Source of the DNA: Flavobacterium crassostreae
GTDB taxonomy: Bacteria > Bacteroidota > Bacteroidia > Flavobacteriales > Flavobacteriaceae
Direction of reading: 5' to 3'
NCBI RefSeq assembly: GCF_001831475.1
Contig: NZ_CP017688.1
Location: 2,046,001 to 2,110,000, forward strand
Length of the DNA: 64,000 bases
Positions 7,941 through 16,025 of this stretch are shown one piece after another (within the stretch, counting starts at the first letter, position 1; every line of letters begins with the position of its first letter). Made by a program: the position numbers and the translations under genes. Under the pieces are notes generated by a model that made no database searches, had not been told where the DNA came from, and saw only the letters and a program-made list of their open reading frames with translations.

Positions 7941-8773
7941 AATGTTATTTTGCTAATGCTATATTGGCCAGAACTGGCAATCGTTTTTTGTAATTGCGCC
8001 ACTGCTATTTGTTGTTCGGTAACCAATAATAGGGTTTTAAAATCAGTGCTTATACTTGCATTTTGTATCGTATCTAGAGCTTGTAGTTTTTTTAGAATTT
8101 CATTTTTGCAATCGATACAACTAACGCCTTCAAGGGTATAAAGGCTAACGGATACGGCACTGTTTTTTTGCAATTCTATAGCCAATTCGGATTGGGATCT
8201 TGGCGCAACAGATTCTAACTCTGGAATTGCTTTTAGAGTTCTAAAAGCGCCTTTAAAAAGCATTTCGTATTCTGCTTGGCTACCGCCAAATGGTGGTCCT
8301 ACGGCAAAGGATCTGTTAAATAAAACTCCAGCAAGTATGCCATTTGGGGTCAAGAGATCGTGCATTTTGTACACATACTTTTGGCGTAGGCTAGGAGGTA
8401 GAGCACACAAAAAAGTTTGCTCCAGAATGATATCATAAAGGCCTTGATGGGCAAAAAAATCTCCTAGCAAAACCTGTATATTGGTGTTGGTCATAAATTT
8501 TTCTTGAAGAATTTTGACCAAGCTAGGCGCGATGTCTAGAACGGTAATGTTTGTAAAACCTTGTTCTGATAAATAAGCAGCCTCATAGGTATTGCCACAA
8601 CCAGGAATTAAAATGGCGCTATTTTTATTTTGGATGCGGTCTATATACGCACGCATTGGTGGCGATATTTGCCCCAGATCCCAGCCAGTGGTGTTGGCTT
8701 GGTATTGGGCATCCCAATATTTTTGGTCTAGTGGTTGCTCGCAGGCAACGGTACAACAGGATGTGTTATTCAT
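7937..8773 (-). CDS. TPMT-family S-methyltransferase fused to a C-terminal heavy-metal-associated (HMA) domain
   Basis: The 278-residue protein has a class I SAM-methyltransferase core of thiopurine methyltransferase type: YWDAQY and GWDLG near the N-terminus, the SAM loop LIPGCGNTYEA, and DIAP and GDFF strands, up to about residue 205. An HMA-like ferredoxin fold follows with GVSCIDCKNEIL supplying the CxxC pair. The N-terminus is cysteine-rich (SCCTVAC). TPMT-like enzymes methylate thiols, halides, selenium or tellurium compounds. Here, among rhodaneses and a persulfide dioxygenase, a thiol or sulfide methyltransferase is plausible. The HMA fusion is unusual. Confidence 0.85.
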   Translation of the reverse strand: MNNTSCCTVACEQPLDQKYWDAQYQANTTGWDLGQISPPMRAYIDRIQNKNSAILIPGCGNTYEAAYLSEQGFTNITVLDIAPSLVKILQEKFMTNTNIQVLLGDFFAHQGLYDIILEQTFLCALPPSLRQKYVYKMHDLLTPNGILAGVLFNRSFAVGPPFGGSQAEYEMLFKGAFRTLKAIPELESVAPRSQSELAIELQKNSAVSVSLYTLEGVSCIDCKNEILKKLQALDTIQNASISTDFKTLLLVTEQQIAVAQLQKTIASSGQYSISKITL

Positions 8774-9065
8774 AATATGCTATTTTGTAATCTCCTATGT
8801 GTTTTCGGTTTTGGGCAATTCTTTTTTTGTGTCTCCAAAAATTTATAATTCCTAAAACTAAAATCACTACAGAACTGGTGTAAAATCCAATTTCAATTAG
8901 TAAACTATTTTGTATTTTTAACACATTATGGGTGCTTAATCCTGCTACAGCAAAGTACATTGCGGTGCGCAAAAATGCCAATAATGTGGTTTGATTGGCT
9001 AGGGTTGTTCTTTGGAGCGCTAATCTTTCTCTTAAAATTAAGTCTTTATTGATGGAATTTGTCAT
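8766..9065 (-). CDS. DUF202 (YidH-like) inner membrane protein
   Basis: The 99-residue protein has the DUF202 pattern: a charged N-terminus (LILRERLALQRTTLANQTTLLAFLRTAM) followed by two membrane helices. It overlaps the methyltransferase gene by 8 bp and lies 89 bp downstream of the MBL-rhodanese gene, so it is probably read from the same promoter. The family is widespread and its biochemical role is not established. Confidence 0.85.
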   Translation of the reverse strand: MTNSINKDLILRERLALQRTTLANQTTLLAFLRTAMYFAVAGLSTHNVLKIQNSLLIEIGFYTSSVVILVLGIINFWRHKKRIAQNRKHIGDYKIAYYE

Positions 9066-9154
9066 TTTATATGCAATAATCTATAATTTAGGGCAACGGA
9101 TTTTTTTTTGGATATCCAACGTGTTTTTTTTAAATGGCTGTTGGCAGTTAATTA

Positions 9155-10573
9155 TCAAGATTTCAAAACTTTACTTTGGCATACAAAATTAGTTTTGGGA
9201 ACCGTAGTTTTTGCAATAGCGTTAAAACCACCTTCAATTTCTTTAAAATTTCGAAACCCTCTTGCTTGCAATATCGAGGCTGCGATCATGCTACGATACC
9301 CTCCTGCGCAATGTAAAAAGAAGGGTTCTTTGGGATCAATGTCTTTAATCCATTGGTTTATATTGGATAGTGGTTTGCTATAGGCTTGGTCTACGTGTTC
9401 GGCAGCATATTCGGTTTCTTTTCGGATGTCTATTACGGTGCTTTGGCCTATTTTTATTTCTTGGGAAAATTCTGTTGCAGTAATTCTATGGATGCTGTCG
9501 GTTTCTTTTCCTGCTTTTGCCCAAGCGGCATATCCTCCTTCTAGATGCCCTAGCAGATTATCAAAACCTACTCGGCTCAAACGGGTAACGGATTCTTCTT
9601 CTTGGCCTATTTCGGTTACCAACAGGATGGGTTGTTTTACATCGGCAACTAAGGCGCCTACCCAAGGGGCAAAATCACCGTCTATGCCTATGTTTATGGA
9701 TTGCGGTATAAAGCCCTGGGCAAATTTACCATTTTGGCGCGTATCCAAAATTAAGGCGTTTGTCTCTTGGGCAACTGCCTCGAGTTGGTCTACAGTTATG
9801 GCGCGCATTCCGTTGTTCAAAACGGTTTCAAAGCTTGCATAGCCTTGTTTGTTCATGGCTACGTTCATGCCAAAATAGGCCGGAGGTGGTAGCAAACCTT
9901 CGGTTACTTCGGCTATAAATTCTTCTTGGGTCATGTTTGCTCTTAGGGCATAGTTGGTTTGTTTTTGGTTGCCAATGGTACTTACGGTTTCTTTGCTCAT
10001 GTTTTTGCCGCAGGCGCTACCGGCACCATGAGCTGGGTAAACAAGTACGGCATCTGGCAGAGTCATAATTTTGTCTCTTAAAGAATGGTATAGTGTACCG
10101 GCTAATTGTTCTTGGGTTAGGTGTGCGGCTTTTTGGGCTAAATCAGGTCTTCCGACGTCTCCAATAAATAAGGTGTCTCCCGAAAAAATGGCATGGTCTT
10201 TTCCGTTTTCGTCTCGCAACAAATACGTGGTGCTCTCCATGGTATGTCCAGGGGTGTGCAAGGCTTTTATTGTAATGCCACCCACAACAAACTCTTGTCC
10301 ATCGGTGGCAATAATAGCTTCAAACTCTGGTTTGGCCGTTGGACCATACACAATTGGAGCGGCAGTGGCTTTGCTTAAATCGATGTGTCCAGATACAAAA
10401 TCGGCATGAAAATGGGTTTCAAAAATATATTTGAGTTGTACCTTATCTCGCTCTAATCTCTCGAGATAGGGCTGTACTTCACGTAGTGGGTCTATTATTG
10501 CGGCCTCTCCGTTGGAAGTGATATAATAAGCTCCTTGGGCTAAACATCCGGTGTATATTTGTTCTATTTTCAT
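9155..10573 (-). CDS. MBL-fold persulfide dioxygenase-like protein with two rhodanese domains
   Basis: The 472-residue protein has an N-terminal metallo-beta-lactamase fold of ETHE1/BlH type: HFHADF (His54, His56, Asp58), His110 in TPGH, Asp133 in SGDTL and His182 in PAHG. A first rhodanese domain (about 255-350) has no Cys in its active loop (LLVTEIGQEE), so it should be inactive. A second (about 365-455) has Cys422 in HCAGGYRS. Such proteins oxidise glutathione- or cysteine-persulfide to sulfite and pass sulfane sulfur. The gene has its own promoter with a Crp/Fnr-type operator and leads the DUF202-TPMT-DUF2892-trx series. Confidence 0.9.
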   Translation of the reverse strand: MKIEQIYTGCLAQGAYYITSNGEAAIIDPLREVQPYLERLERDKVQLKYIFETHFHADFVSGHIDLSKATAAPIVYGPTAKPEFEAIIATDGQEFVVGGITIKALHTPGHTMESTTYLLRDENGKDHAIFSGDTLFIGDVGRPDLAQKAAHLTQEQLAGTLYHSLRDKIMTLPDAVLVYPAHGAGSACGKNMSKETVSTIGNQKQTNYALRANMTQEEFIAEVTEGLLPPPAYFGMNVAMNKQGYASFETVLNNGMRAITVDQLEAVAQETNALILDTRQNGKFAQGFIPQSINIGIDGDFAPWVGALVADVKQPILLVTEIGQEEESVTRLSRVGFDNLLGHLEGGYAAWAKAGKETDSIHRITATEFSQEIKIGQSTVIDIRKETEYAAEHVDQAYSKPLSNINQWIKDIDPKEPFFLHCAGGYRSMIAASILQARGFRNFKEIEGGFNAIAKTTVPKTNFVCQSKVLKS

Positions 10574-10599
10574 GGTAGTGTTTTTAGGTATTGGTTACA

Positions 10600-10607
10600 C
10601 AAAGGTA
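10600..10607 (-). promoter_or_regulatory. -7 box of the MBL-rhodanese promoter
   Basis: The minus strand reads TACCTTTG, a match to TAnnTTTG, 27 bp upstream of the start codon at 10573. The Crp/Fnr-type site at 10630-10643 begins exactly 30 bp further upstream, centred about 40 bp before the predicted transcription start. Confidence 0.65.
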
Positions 10608-10629
10608 CTGGTTGTATTTGTATTATATA

Positions 10630-10643
10630 GTGACTAATGTTAC
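10630..10643 (+). promoter_or_regulatory. Crp/Fnr-type operator upstream of MBL-rhodanese gene
   Basis: GTGACTAATGTTAC has half-sites GTGAC and GTTAC (GTAAC on the other strand) separated by 4 bp. The same motif, with one half GTGAT, occurs at 11495-11508 before the TauE gene at an identical distance from that -7 box. The spacing suits a class II activator. The likely binder is the Crp/Fnr protein encoded at 11519-12145. Confidence 0.6.
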
Positions 10644-10662
10644 ATATTGGGCTAGAATTTAT

Positions 10663-11448
10663 TTAAAAAAAGAGTTCTTTGGTTATAATGTATATTCCCA
10701 TAACCAATACAAACCAACCAAAGGCGGGTTTTAGTTTGGCGCCGTCTATTTTTTTGGACAATTGGGTTCCTAGCAACAAACCCAGTATGGCCATAATAGA
10801 GATTGTAAAAAGCAATTGGTAATCTAGCACAATGCCAGTTATAATATCTCCTACAAAACCCAGAATAGAATTGATACTGATGATAAAGAGGGAGGTTCCA
10901 ACGGCTTGTTTTATGGGTAAATTTGCAAAAAACAACAAAGCAGGAATGATTAAAAATCCGCCACCAGCGCCCAGAAAGCCAATGATTAAACCTACCAAAA
11001 AACCGATAAAGCCCACCATTTGTAAGTTGATTTCTGGACTTGCTATTTCTTTTTTGGATTTTTGGAGCATGGATATAGAGGCTGCAATCATCAAAATGGC
11101 AAAAACCACCATAATCAACAGGTTTTTGGTCAATACCAAATAGGGCAAATCCAATAGTATATCGGGTATTAAATGCAGTACAAATTTTCGAACTAGTAAT
11201 ACCGAAAAGATTGAAGGTATGGCAAAGACCAATGCAAACTTAATCTTTAAATTGCCTAAGCGGTAATGGCTATAGGAGCCTATCATGGCAGTAATACCAA
11301 CAATAAATAAGGAGTAACTTGTGGCTTGTTCTGGATGTATTTTAAATAAATACACCAATATGGGCACCGCTAGTATCGAACCACCGCCACCAATTAGCCC
11401 TAAAGAAAGACCAATAATTATTGAAGCCAAATATCCTAAAATTTCCAT
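10663..11448 (-). CDS. TauE/SafE-family sulfite/sulfonate exporter
   Basis: The 261-residue membrane protein has about eight helices and the duplicated glycine-rich family motif: LGLIGGGGSILAVPIL near the N-terminus and IGFLGAGGGFLIIPAL in the second half. Family members export sulfite, sulfoacetate or related organosulfur anions. Placed between a persulfide dioxygenase, whose product is sulfite, and a Crp/Fnr regulator, sulfite export is the simplest reading. It has its own promoter with the shared operator. Confidence 0.88.
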   Translation of the reverse strand: MEILGYLASIIIGLSLGLIGGGGSILAVPILVYLFKIHPEQATSYSLFIVGITAMIGSYSHYRLGNLKIKFALVFAIPSIFSVLLVRKFVLHLIPDILLDLPYLVLTKNLLIMVVFAILMIAASISMLQKSKKEIASPEINLQMVGFIGFLVGLIIGFLGAGGGFLIIPALLFFANLPIKQAVGTSLFIISINSILGFVGDIITGIVLDYQLLFTISIMAILGLLLGTQLSKKIDGAKLKPAFGWFVLVMGIYIITKELFF

Positions 11449-11464
11449 TTATACTTATTTGTTA

Positions 11465-11508
11465 CAAAGATGGGTAAATCCAGTATTTGGTACAGTAACA
11501 TTTATCAC
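11465..11508 (-). promoter_or_regulatory. TauE promoter: -7 box plus Crp/Fnr-type operator
   Basis: On the minus strand CATCTTTG (11472-11465) is a near-consensus -7 box, 17 bp before the start codon. GTGATAAATGTTAC (11508-11495) is the same motif as at 10630-10643. The distance between the starts of box and operator is 30 bp in both promoters. Confidence 0.6.
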
Positions 11509-11518
11509 ACAAAGGCTT

Positions 11519-12145
11519 TTATTGTAGTAGCGCAATATGGTTTCTGTACAACCGTACCAGATTGCGTTGTTCCATTTTTTTGAGCAAACGAGAAATAACC
11601 TCTCTAGAGGTGTTTAATTCTGTAGCAATTTCTTGATGGGAGAGTTTTAGGTCCAAACAGCCGCAAGCCTCGCTATGGCGTTTTAAATAAAATTCCAAAC
11701 GCTCATCCATGGCTCTAAAGGCAATACTATCAATTACCTCCAAGACTTCTTCAAAACGGCTTCTGTAGGTAAAAATCACAAACTCATACCAACTGCGGTG
11801 CTCCATCATCCATTTTTCCATAATAGCAAGTGGTACCAGGATCAACTCTACATCGTCTACGGCTTTGGCCATCACCTGGCTGGTTTGGCTCTTGGAGGCA
11901 CAAATCATCGAAACGGCACAGGCTTGACCCGGTTGTAGGTAATACATAAAAAACTCTCCGCCATTTTCTCCTTCTCTATAAATTTTTAATTGTCCTTTGG
12001 TAACCAATATAGTATGGTTAATGTACTGTCCAGTACGCATGATTGTATCTCCAGACTGGTAACTTTTTACCACAGCATGGGTATGGATGTCTTGGACTAA
12101 ATCTGCAGAAAAATTAGGAAATGTTTTTTGGATAGTCTCTTGCAT
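11519..12145 (-). CDS. Crp/Fnr-family transcriptional regulator (probable sulfur-gene activator)
   Basis: The 208-residue protein has an N-terminal cyclic-nucleotide-like beta-barrel and a C-terminal winged helix. The recognition helix TSREVISRLLKKM has Arg181, Glu182 and Arg186 in the positions CRP uses to read GTGA, matching the GTGA half-sites before the MBL and TauE genes. Cys76, Cys82, Cys161 and Cys163 could sense thiol or persulfide state (inference). The start is set at ATG 12145 (MQETIQ); the frame extends to 12226, but those residues are not family-like. It ends 11 bp upstream of the TauE operator, so the two may be read together. Confidence 0.88.
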   Translation of the reverse strand: MQETIQKTFPNFSADLVQDIHTHAVVKSYQSGDTIMRTGQYINHTILVTKGQLKIYREGENGGEFFMYYLQPGQACAVSMICASKSQTSQVMAKAVDDVELILVPLAIMEKWMMEHRSWYEFVIFTYRSRFEEVLEVIDSIAFRAMDERLEFYLKRHSEACGCLDLKLSHQEIATELNTSREVISRLLKKMEQRNLVRLYRNHIALLQ

Positions 12146-12420
12146 GGGGTGTTTTTTAGCAATTATAATAGTAGTAATAACGTAAAAGTACATTAAATTT
12201 TGCAGACTAGCAGCAAAGAAATACACTACTGCTACATCTAAAAAAGGATTGTTTTGCCTATAGAATAAATAGACTTTAGCCTTATCTCATCCATCCTTGG
12301 TCTATAAAATAGAAGTAATTAAAGTCTATCCAATCTTTAGAAACATAATTATCTAAATAATTCACAAATAGGTAGTTTTTAGTTTCCAAAAAACATTGTA
12401 TTTTTACAAAAAACAACCAC

Positions 12421-12726
12421 ATGAATTTAACACAAACCGATTGGACTACGCAATTAGAGGCAGATACCAATGCAGTAATTTTAGATGTACGCACTGAAGA
12501 TGAGTGTAATGAAGGCATTATTGAAAAGGCTATTAATATAGACATCCACCAAGGGCAAGCTTTTATAGATGCCATAGGAGCATTAGATAAAAACAAAAAC
12601 TACTATGTGTATTGTCGTTCTGGAGCCCGTAGTGGTAAAGCCTGCGAAATCATGAACGAATTAGGAATAGCCAATGCTTATAATTTAACTGGAGGTGTTT
12701 TGGCCTGGAACGGAGAGCTAGTATAG
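12421..12726 (+). CDS. Single-domain rhodanese
   Basis: The 101-residue rhodanese domain has DVRTEDE at the conserved Asp-Arg position and an active loop with Cys in YCRSGARS. The Arg-rich loop is typical of sulfurtransferases of GlpE/PspE type. It is cytoplasmic, as no signal peptide is seen. It sits divergently beside the sulfur gene group and probably belongs to it functionally. A clear terminator follows. Confidence 0.92.
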   Translation: MNLTQTDWTTQLEADTNAVILDVRTEDECNEGIIEKAINIDIHQGQAFIDAIGALDKNKNYYVYCRSGARSGKACEIMNELGIANAYNLTGGVLAWNGELV

Positions 12727-12747
12727 CCCCAAAAATCAATTGAAATT

Positions 12748-12788
12748 AAAAACCGTAAGAAGATCTTGTTGTCTCTTACGGTTTTTTT
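12748..12788 (+). terminator. Intrinsic terminator after rhodanese gene
   Basis: AAAACCGTAAGA and TCTTACGGTTTT form a 12-bp stem around a 13-base loop and are followed by a T run. The leading A run makes it potentially bidirectional. Confidence 0.8.
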
Positions 12789-12983
12789 AAATGTGAAGTG
12801 AATATGGCTTCAATCGAATGCCTTTTTGCAGTTTTAACTTTTCTGTATGGTTTTGTTCATTGATAATGCTACCTATGTTATAAAAGAATCGGGTTAGTTA
12901 TACGGCTAAATAATAAGGATTTGTACATAAATACCCTTGACGAATCGGTAAAACATCTTTTTTTTTATGAGATAAATAAATAG

Positions 12984-14033
12984 CTAATTTTTTAACTTAC
13001 TCATTTGTTCGAGATTTATAATCTTTATTTTACTGCCTTTTTTTTCAATTAGTCCTTCATTTTTAAATTCCGTAAGAGTACGGCTAACGGTTTCGGAAGC
13101 TGTTCCTGACAAAGCCGCAAGATCATCTCTACTGATACTGATGCTGTCAACTTCATTGTGGTTTTGTAAAAACAAACGTAAAATAGCCTCGGCAACTCTT
13201 TTTCGTACCGATTGATAAGCCAGTTGTAAAAGATATTCATCTTTATTGCGAATGTCATTGGATAGAATTTTTAGAAACTTTTCGGCAACGTCAGGATATA
13301 GCCGCAATAGTTCATCAAATTGTGCTTTAGGAAAATAACATAAGCAACTATCTTCTAGAGCAGTTGCAGTATCATCGTAGGGCTTGTTAGATAATATGAT
13401 ATTGGTTCCTAGAAAATCATCTGATTGGTAAATACCAGTCATTAATTCACGTCCTTCTTGGGTCATTTTGATGGTTTTTATTTTACCCGAAAGGACAAGG
13501 TACACTCCCACAGCACTATCGCCTTCATAATATAATATCTGACTTTTTTTGTAGAATCTGCTTTTTCGTTCGGCTATGATTTTTTTTAATTCGTTCAAAC
13601 CATTATTTTTGGACACAAGCTTATCGAGTTTATCTAAGGACTGGCTATAAAAATGCTGCATTACATCTTTTTTCTTGAGCCTAGTTTCGATAGCGTTTAA
13701 GAGTTCTAATCTTCCAAATGGTTTTGTGAGATAATCATCAGCACCCATTTCCATTCCTTTGCGCATATCCATTCGTTCTGATTTTGCAGTAATGAAAATA
13801 AAAGGAATATTAGTGGTTTCGGGGTTTTTATTTAGTAGATACAACACACCATAGCCATCCAGTTCTGGCATCATGATATCACAAAGAATGATGTTTGGTA
13901 AAATTATTGTTGCCATTTCGACTCCTTGTTTGCCATTTTTGGCCACAGAAACCTCATAATCTGCCAATTCCAGAATTTCAACGATATTTTCTCTTATCTC
14001 ATTGTGGTCTTCAATTACGAGTACTTTGTTCAT
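12984..14033 (-). CDS. Response regulator: receiver domain fused to a Crp/Fnr-type DNA-binding module
   Basis: The 349-residue protein has a receiver domain (residues 1-120; IEDH, phospho-acceptor Asp52, Thr82, Lys104), a helical linker, a cyclic-nucleotide-like beta-barrel (about 150-260) and a winged helix whose recognition segment SETVSR matches the E-x-x-S-R pattern Fnr uses for TTGA half-sites. It overlaps the kinase gene by 4 bp, which establishes the pair. Functionally it looks like FixJ and FixK combined in one chain. Targets are not proven; the divergent BON/GH130 cluster is the obvious candidate. Confidence 0.9.
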   Translation of the reverse strand: MNKVLVIEDHNEIRENIVEILELADYEVSVAKNGKQGVEMATIILPNIILCDIMMPELDGYGVLYLLNKNPETTNIPFIFITAKSERMDMRKGMEMGADDYLTKPFGRLELLNAIETRLKKKDVMQHFYSQSLDKLDKLVSKNNGLNELKKIIAERKSRFYKKSQILYYEGDSAVGVYLVLSGKIKTIKMTQEGRELMTGIYQSDDFLGTNIILSNKPYDDTATALEDSCLCYFPKAQFDELLRLYPDVAEKFLKILSNDIRNKDEYLLQLAYQSVRKRVAEAILRLFLQNHNEVDSISISRDDLAALSGTASETVSRTLTEFKNEGLIEKKGSKIKIINLEQMSKLKN

Positions 14034-15217
14034 TTTAATGAAAATTTTAGTGTAAATAATGTACCTATATTTAGCGTACTGCTATAGGAGATTGTACCTT
14101 CCATGAGCGTTATGTATCGAGCAACAATATTTAAACCCAATCCAGTACCTGGAATATTACCTGTATTTTGTGCTCTAAAAAAAGGTTGAAACAAATATTT
14201 TTTGTCTTCTTCTGGAATGCCAATTCCTTCATCCTGTACACTTATGGTACAATGATGATCTGTAATTTCTGTTGTAAATACGATGGTAGAATGATCCTTG
14301 GAGTATTTTATAGCATTAGTAATTAGGTTTATAACGCAATTTTTTATTAAATTTTTATCTAAATTAATTAGTCTTTGTTCGCCATAATGGGTAAATTGTA
14401 TGTGCTGTTCTCCATTTGCCAATAATTGCATTTCTTCGGTAATTTCTTCGGCTAATTTTACCAAATCAAAACAAGATAGTTTTACGGGTACTATTCCTAC
14501 TTCTAATTGTTCAATGTATAAAAAGTCGTTGAGTACTGTGGTCAAGTTGTTTACCGCATTTATTATTTTCCCGGCATGCCTAATGATATTGGCGTTAGCT
14601 ATTGGTTCGGCATATTTTTCTATAAGTGATGCAGATAGGTGTGCGGTGCTCAAGGGCGTCCGAAACTCATGTGATGCCATGGATAAAAATCGGTTTTTTA
14701 GTGTGCTCAGATGTTTTTCTTTTTCTAAAGTTACACTTACTTTAGCTTTAGCTTTTTCAAGGTCTTTAATTGTTTTATTGAGGATCTTCGTTCGTTGTTC
14801 AACTAGTTCTTCCAAGTGAGAAGCATATTTTTTCAACTGTTCCTCATTTGCTTTTTGTTGTGTCAGGTCATGTATAAACCCAGCATAAATTCGTCTACCT
14901 GCATAGTTAACTTCGCTTACTCCAAGTTTAAAAGGAAACTGGTTTCCCGCTTTTTTTCGACCTGTGAGTTCTCTTCCAATACCTATAATATGAGCCTGAC
15001 CGGTGGTTTTATAATCCTCAAGGTGTTGGTTGTGGGATTCTTGATCGTCTGATAGCATCAACATCGAAATGTTGTTGCCTATAACTTCTACTTCTGTATA
15101 ATCAAAGAGTTTACATGCCGATGGGTTGATACTTTCGATCGTTCCAAAATCGTCAATAGTGATAATGCCGTCGATGGCATTATGCACTAAAGCATGTAAT
15201 AGAGCAGCGTTTTCCAT
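14030..15217 (-). CDS. PAS sensor histidine kinase, FixL-like
   Basis: The 395-residue soluble kinase has an N-terminal PAS domain (about 5-120), a coiled coil, an H-box ASHEFRTPL (His183) and an ATPase domain with NLITNA, DEGIGIP and GTGLGLNI. The PAS has HIIGIGRELTG followed by FPFKLGVSE, very close to the heme PAS of FixL. His62 aligns with the FixL heme-ligand His200 and Arg82 with the O2-sensing Arg220, while the position of Arg206 is Asp68. No membrane segment is seen. Oxygen or redox sensing is inferred, since non-heme PAS domains can share part of this pattern. Confidence 0.88.
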   Translation of the reverse strand: MENAALLHALVHNAIDGIITIDDFGTIESINPSACKLFDYTEVEVIGNNISMLMLSDDQESHNQHLEDYKTTGQAHIIGIGRELTGRKKAGNQFPFKLGVSEVNYAGRRIYAGFIHDLTQQKANEEQLKKYASHLEELVEQRTKILNKTIKDLEKAKAKVSVTLEKEKHLSTLKNRFLSMASHEFRTPLSTAHLSASLIEKYAEPIANANIIRHAGKIINAVNNLTTVLNDFLYIEQLEVGIVPVKLSCFDLVKLAEEITEEMQLLANGEQHIQFTHYGEQRLINLDKNLIKNCVINLITNAIKYSKDHSTIVFTTEITDHHCTISVQDEGIGIPEEDKKYLFQPFFRAQNTGNIPGTGLGLNIVARYITLMEGTISYSSTLNIGTLFTLKFSLK

Positions 15218-15322
15218 AACTATTTCATAGTCAAATAGTATTGGCTATTTGTAAATGTAATACTAATTAGATGGTTAATACTATCTATAGTGATATAAGT
15301 CATATATAATACTGTTGCTGCG

Positions 15323-15355
15323 CATTTCATTAAGCGGGTTTTGGTGCCAAATTTG
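15323..15355 (+). promoter_or_regulatory. Promoter P1: CATTTCA-N18-CAAATTTG before the first BON gene
   Basis: CATTTCA (15323-15329) and CAAATTTG (15348-15355) are separated by 18 bp. The same pair with the same spacer occurs at 15993-16025 and 22891-22923. It differs from the usual TTTG...TAnnTTTG at both elements. A partial dyad TGATATAAGTCA lies upstream at 15291-15302. Confidence 0.5.
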
Positions 15356-15416
15356 CATCGGAACAAAAGAAGAAGAAAGATTCTGTTTTGTATAATTTTT
15401 TCAACAATGCATACAA

Positions 15417-15875
15417 ATGGAAATAGATGTAAACAATCAAGAAGAGAAAAGGGATATGGAAATCACAACTGAAATACTTTTTATTTTCAGATGGAATTGG
15501 AATACCTTAAACGATACCATTAAAGTGAACGTTATAAAAGGTTGGGTAACGCTCTCAGGTGAAGTAGCATGGAATTATCAAAAAGAAGTTGCTACAAAGG
15601 AGGTTGCTAGTCTTATAGGTGTTTTGGGAGTTAGTAATAACATTAGAATACAATCTCAAAAGGATACTATAATAAACCCAACAGCACTCAAACTAGCCTT
15701 AGAAAACCATTTAGCTTTGGATTCAAAAAACATCAGAATAACGGTGTTAGGTTCCAATATAATTTTGAAAGGAATTGTTGATTCTTATTATCAAAAGGGA
15801 ATTGCGGAGTGTATTGCATGGAAAACTCCAGGTGTTGTTCATATTGATAATGAATTGCTGATAGAAGAAGATTAA
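15417..15875 (+). CDS. BON-domain protein (OsmY-like, two BON repeats)
   Basis: The 152-residue protein has a first BON domain (about 20-80; IKVNVIKGWVTLSGEVAWNYQKEVA, then GVLGVSNNI) and a second (about 90-150; IRITVLGSNIILKGIVDSYYQKGIAE, then GVVHIDNEL). There is no signal peptide, so a cytoplasmic or peripheral role is likely. It shares the WVTLSGE...YQKEVA core with the BON protein at 22945-23406 and a matching promoter. An alternative start is the ATG at 15456. BON proteins typically respond to osmotic or envelope stress and bind phospholipid. Confidence 0.85.
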   Translation: MEIDVNNQEEKRDMEITTEILFIFRWNWNTLNDTIKVNVIKGWVTLSGEVAWNYQKEVATKEVASLIGVLGVSNNIRIQSQKDTIINPTALKLALENHLALDSKNIRITVLGSNIILKGIVDSYYQKGIAECIAWKTPGVVHIDNELLIEED

Positions 15876-15992
15876 ATAAAAAAATATTCTTTCACAATGA
15901 ATGACTCATGCCTTTTTGCATCTTTTTAAATGCTCTGTCGAGACTGTATTTTTTTAAAAGTGTTTGACGTCACTTTTGAATGGAAGTAGTAT

Positions 15993-16025
15993 CATTTCAA
16001 TTAGAAATAAAGAACCTCAACTTTG
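15993..16025 (+). promoter_or_regulatory. Promoter P2: CATTTCA-N18-CAACTTTG before the GH130/GT4 genes
   Basis: CATTTCA (15993-15999) and CAACTTTG (16018-16025) have the same 18-bp spacer as P1 and P3. The dyad TGACGTCA lies upstream at 15965-15972. The resulting leader of about 230 nt to the GH130 start contains a 15-codon ORF (16092-16139) of doubtful significance. The rest of the 383-bp gap shows nothing else. Confidence 0.5.

Noticed and set aside
9426..9842. Plus-strand open frame opposite the MBL-rhodanese gene
   Set aside because: Antisense to a strongly supported coding region. Its composition follows the gene on the other strand.
15965..15972. Perfect 8-bp palindrome TGACGTCA as a regulator binding site
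   Set aside because: It is too short to claim alone. Comparable dyads before the other two matched promoters have different spacers, so no consistent site is shown.
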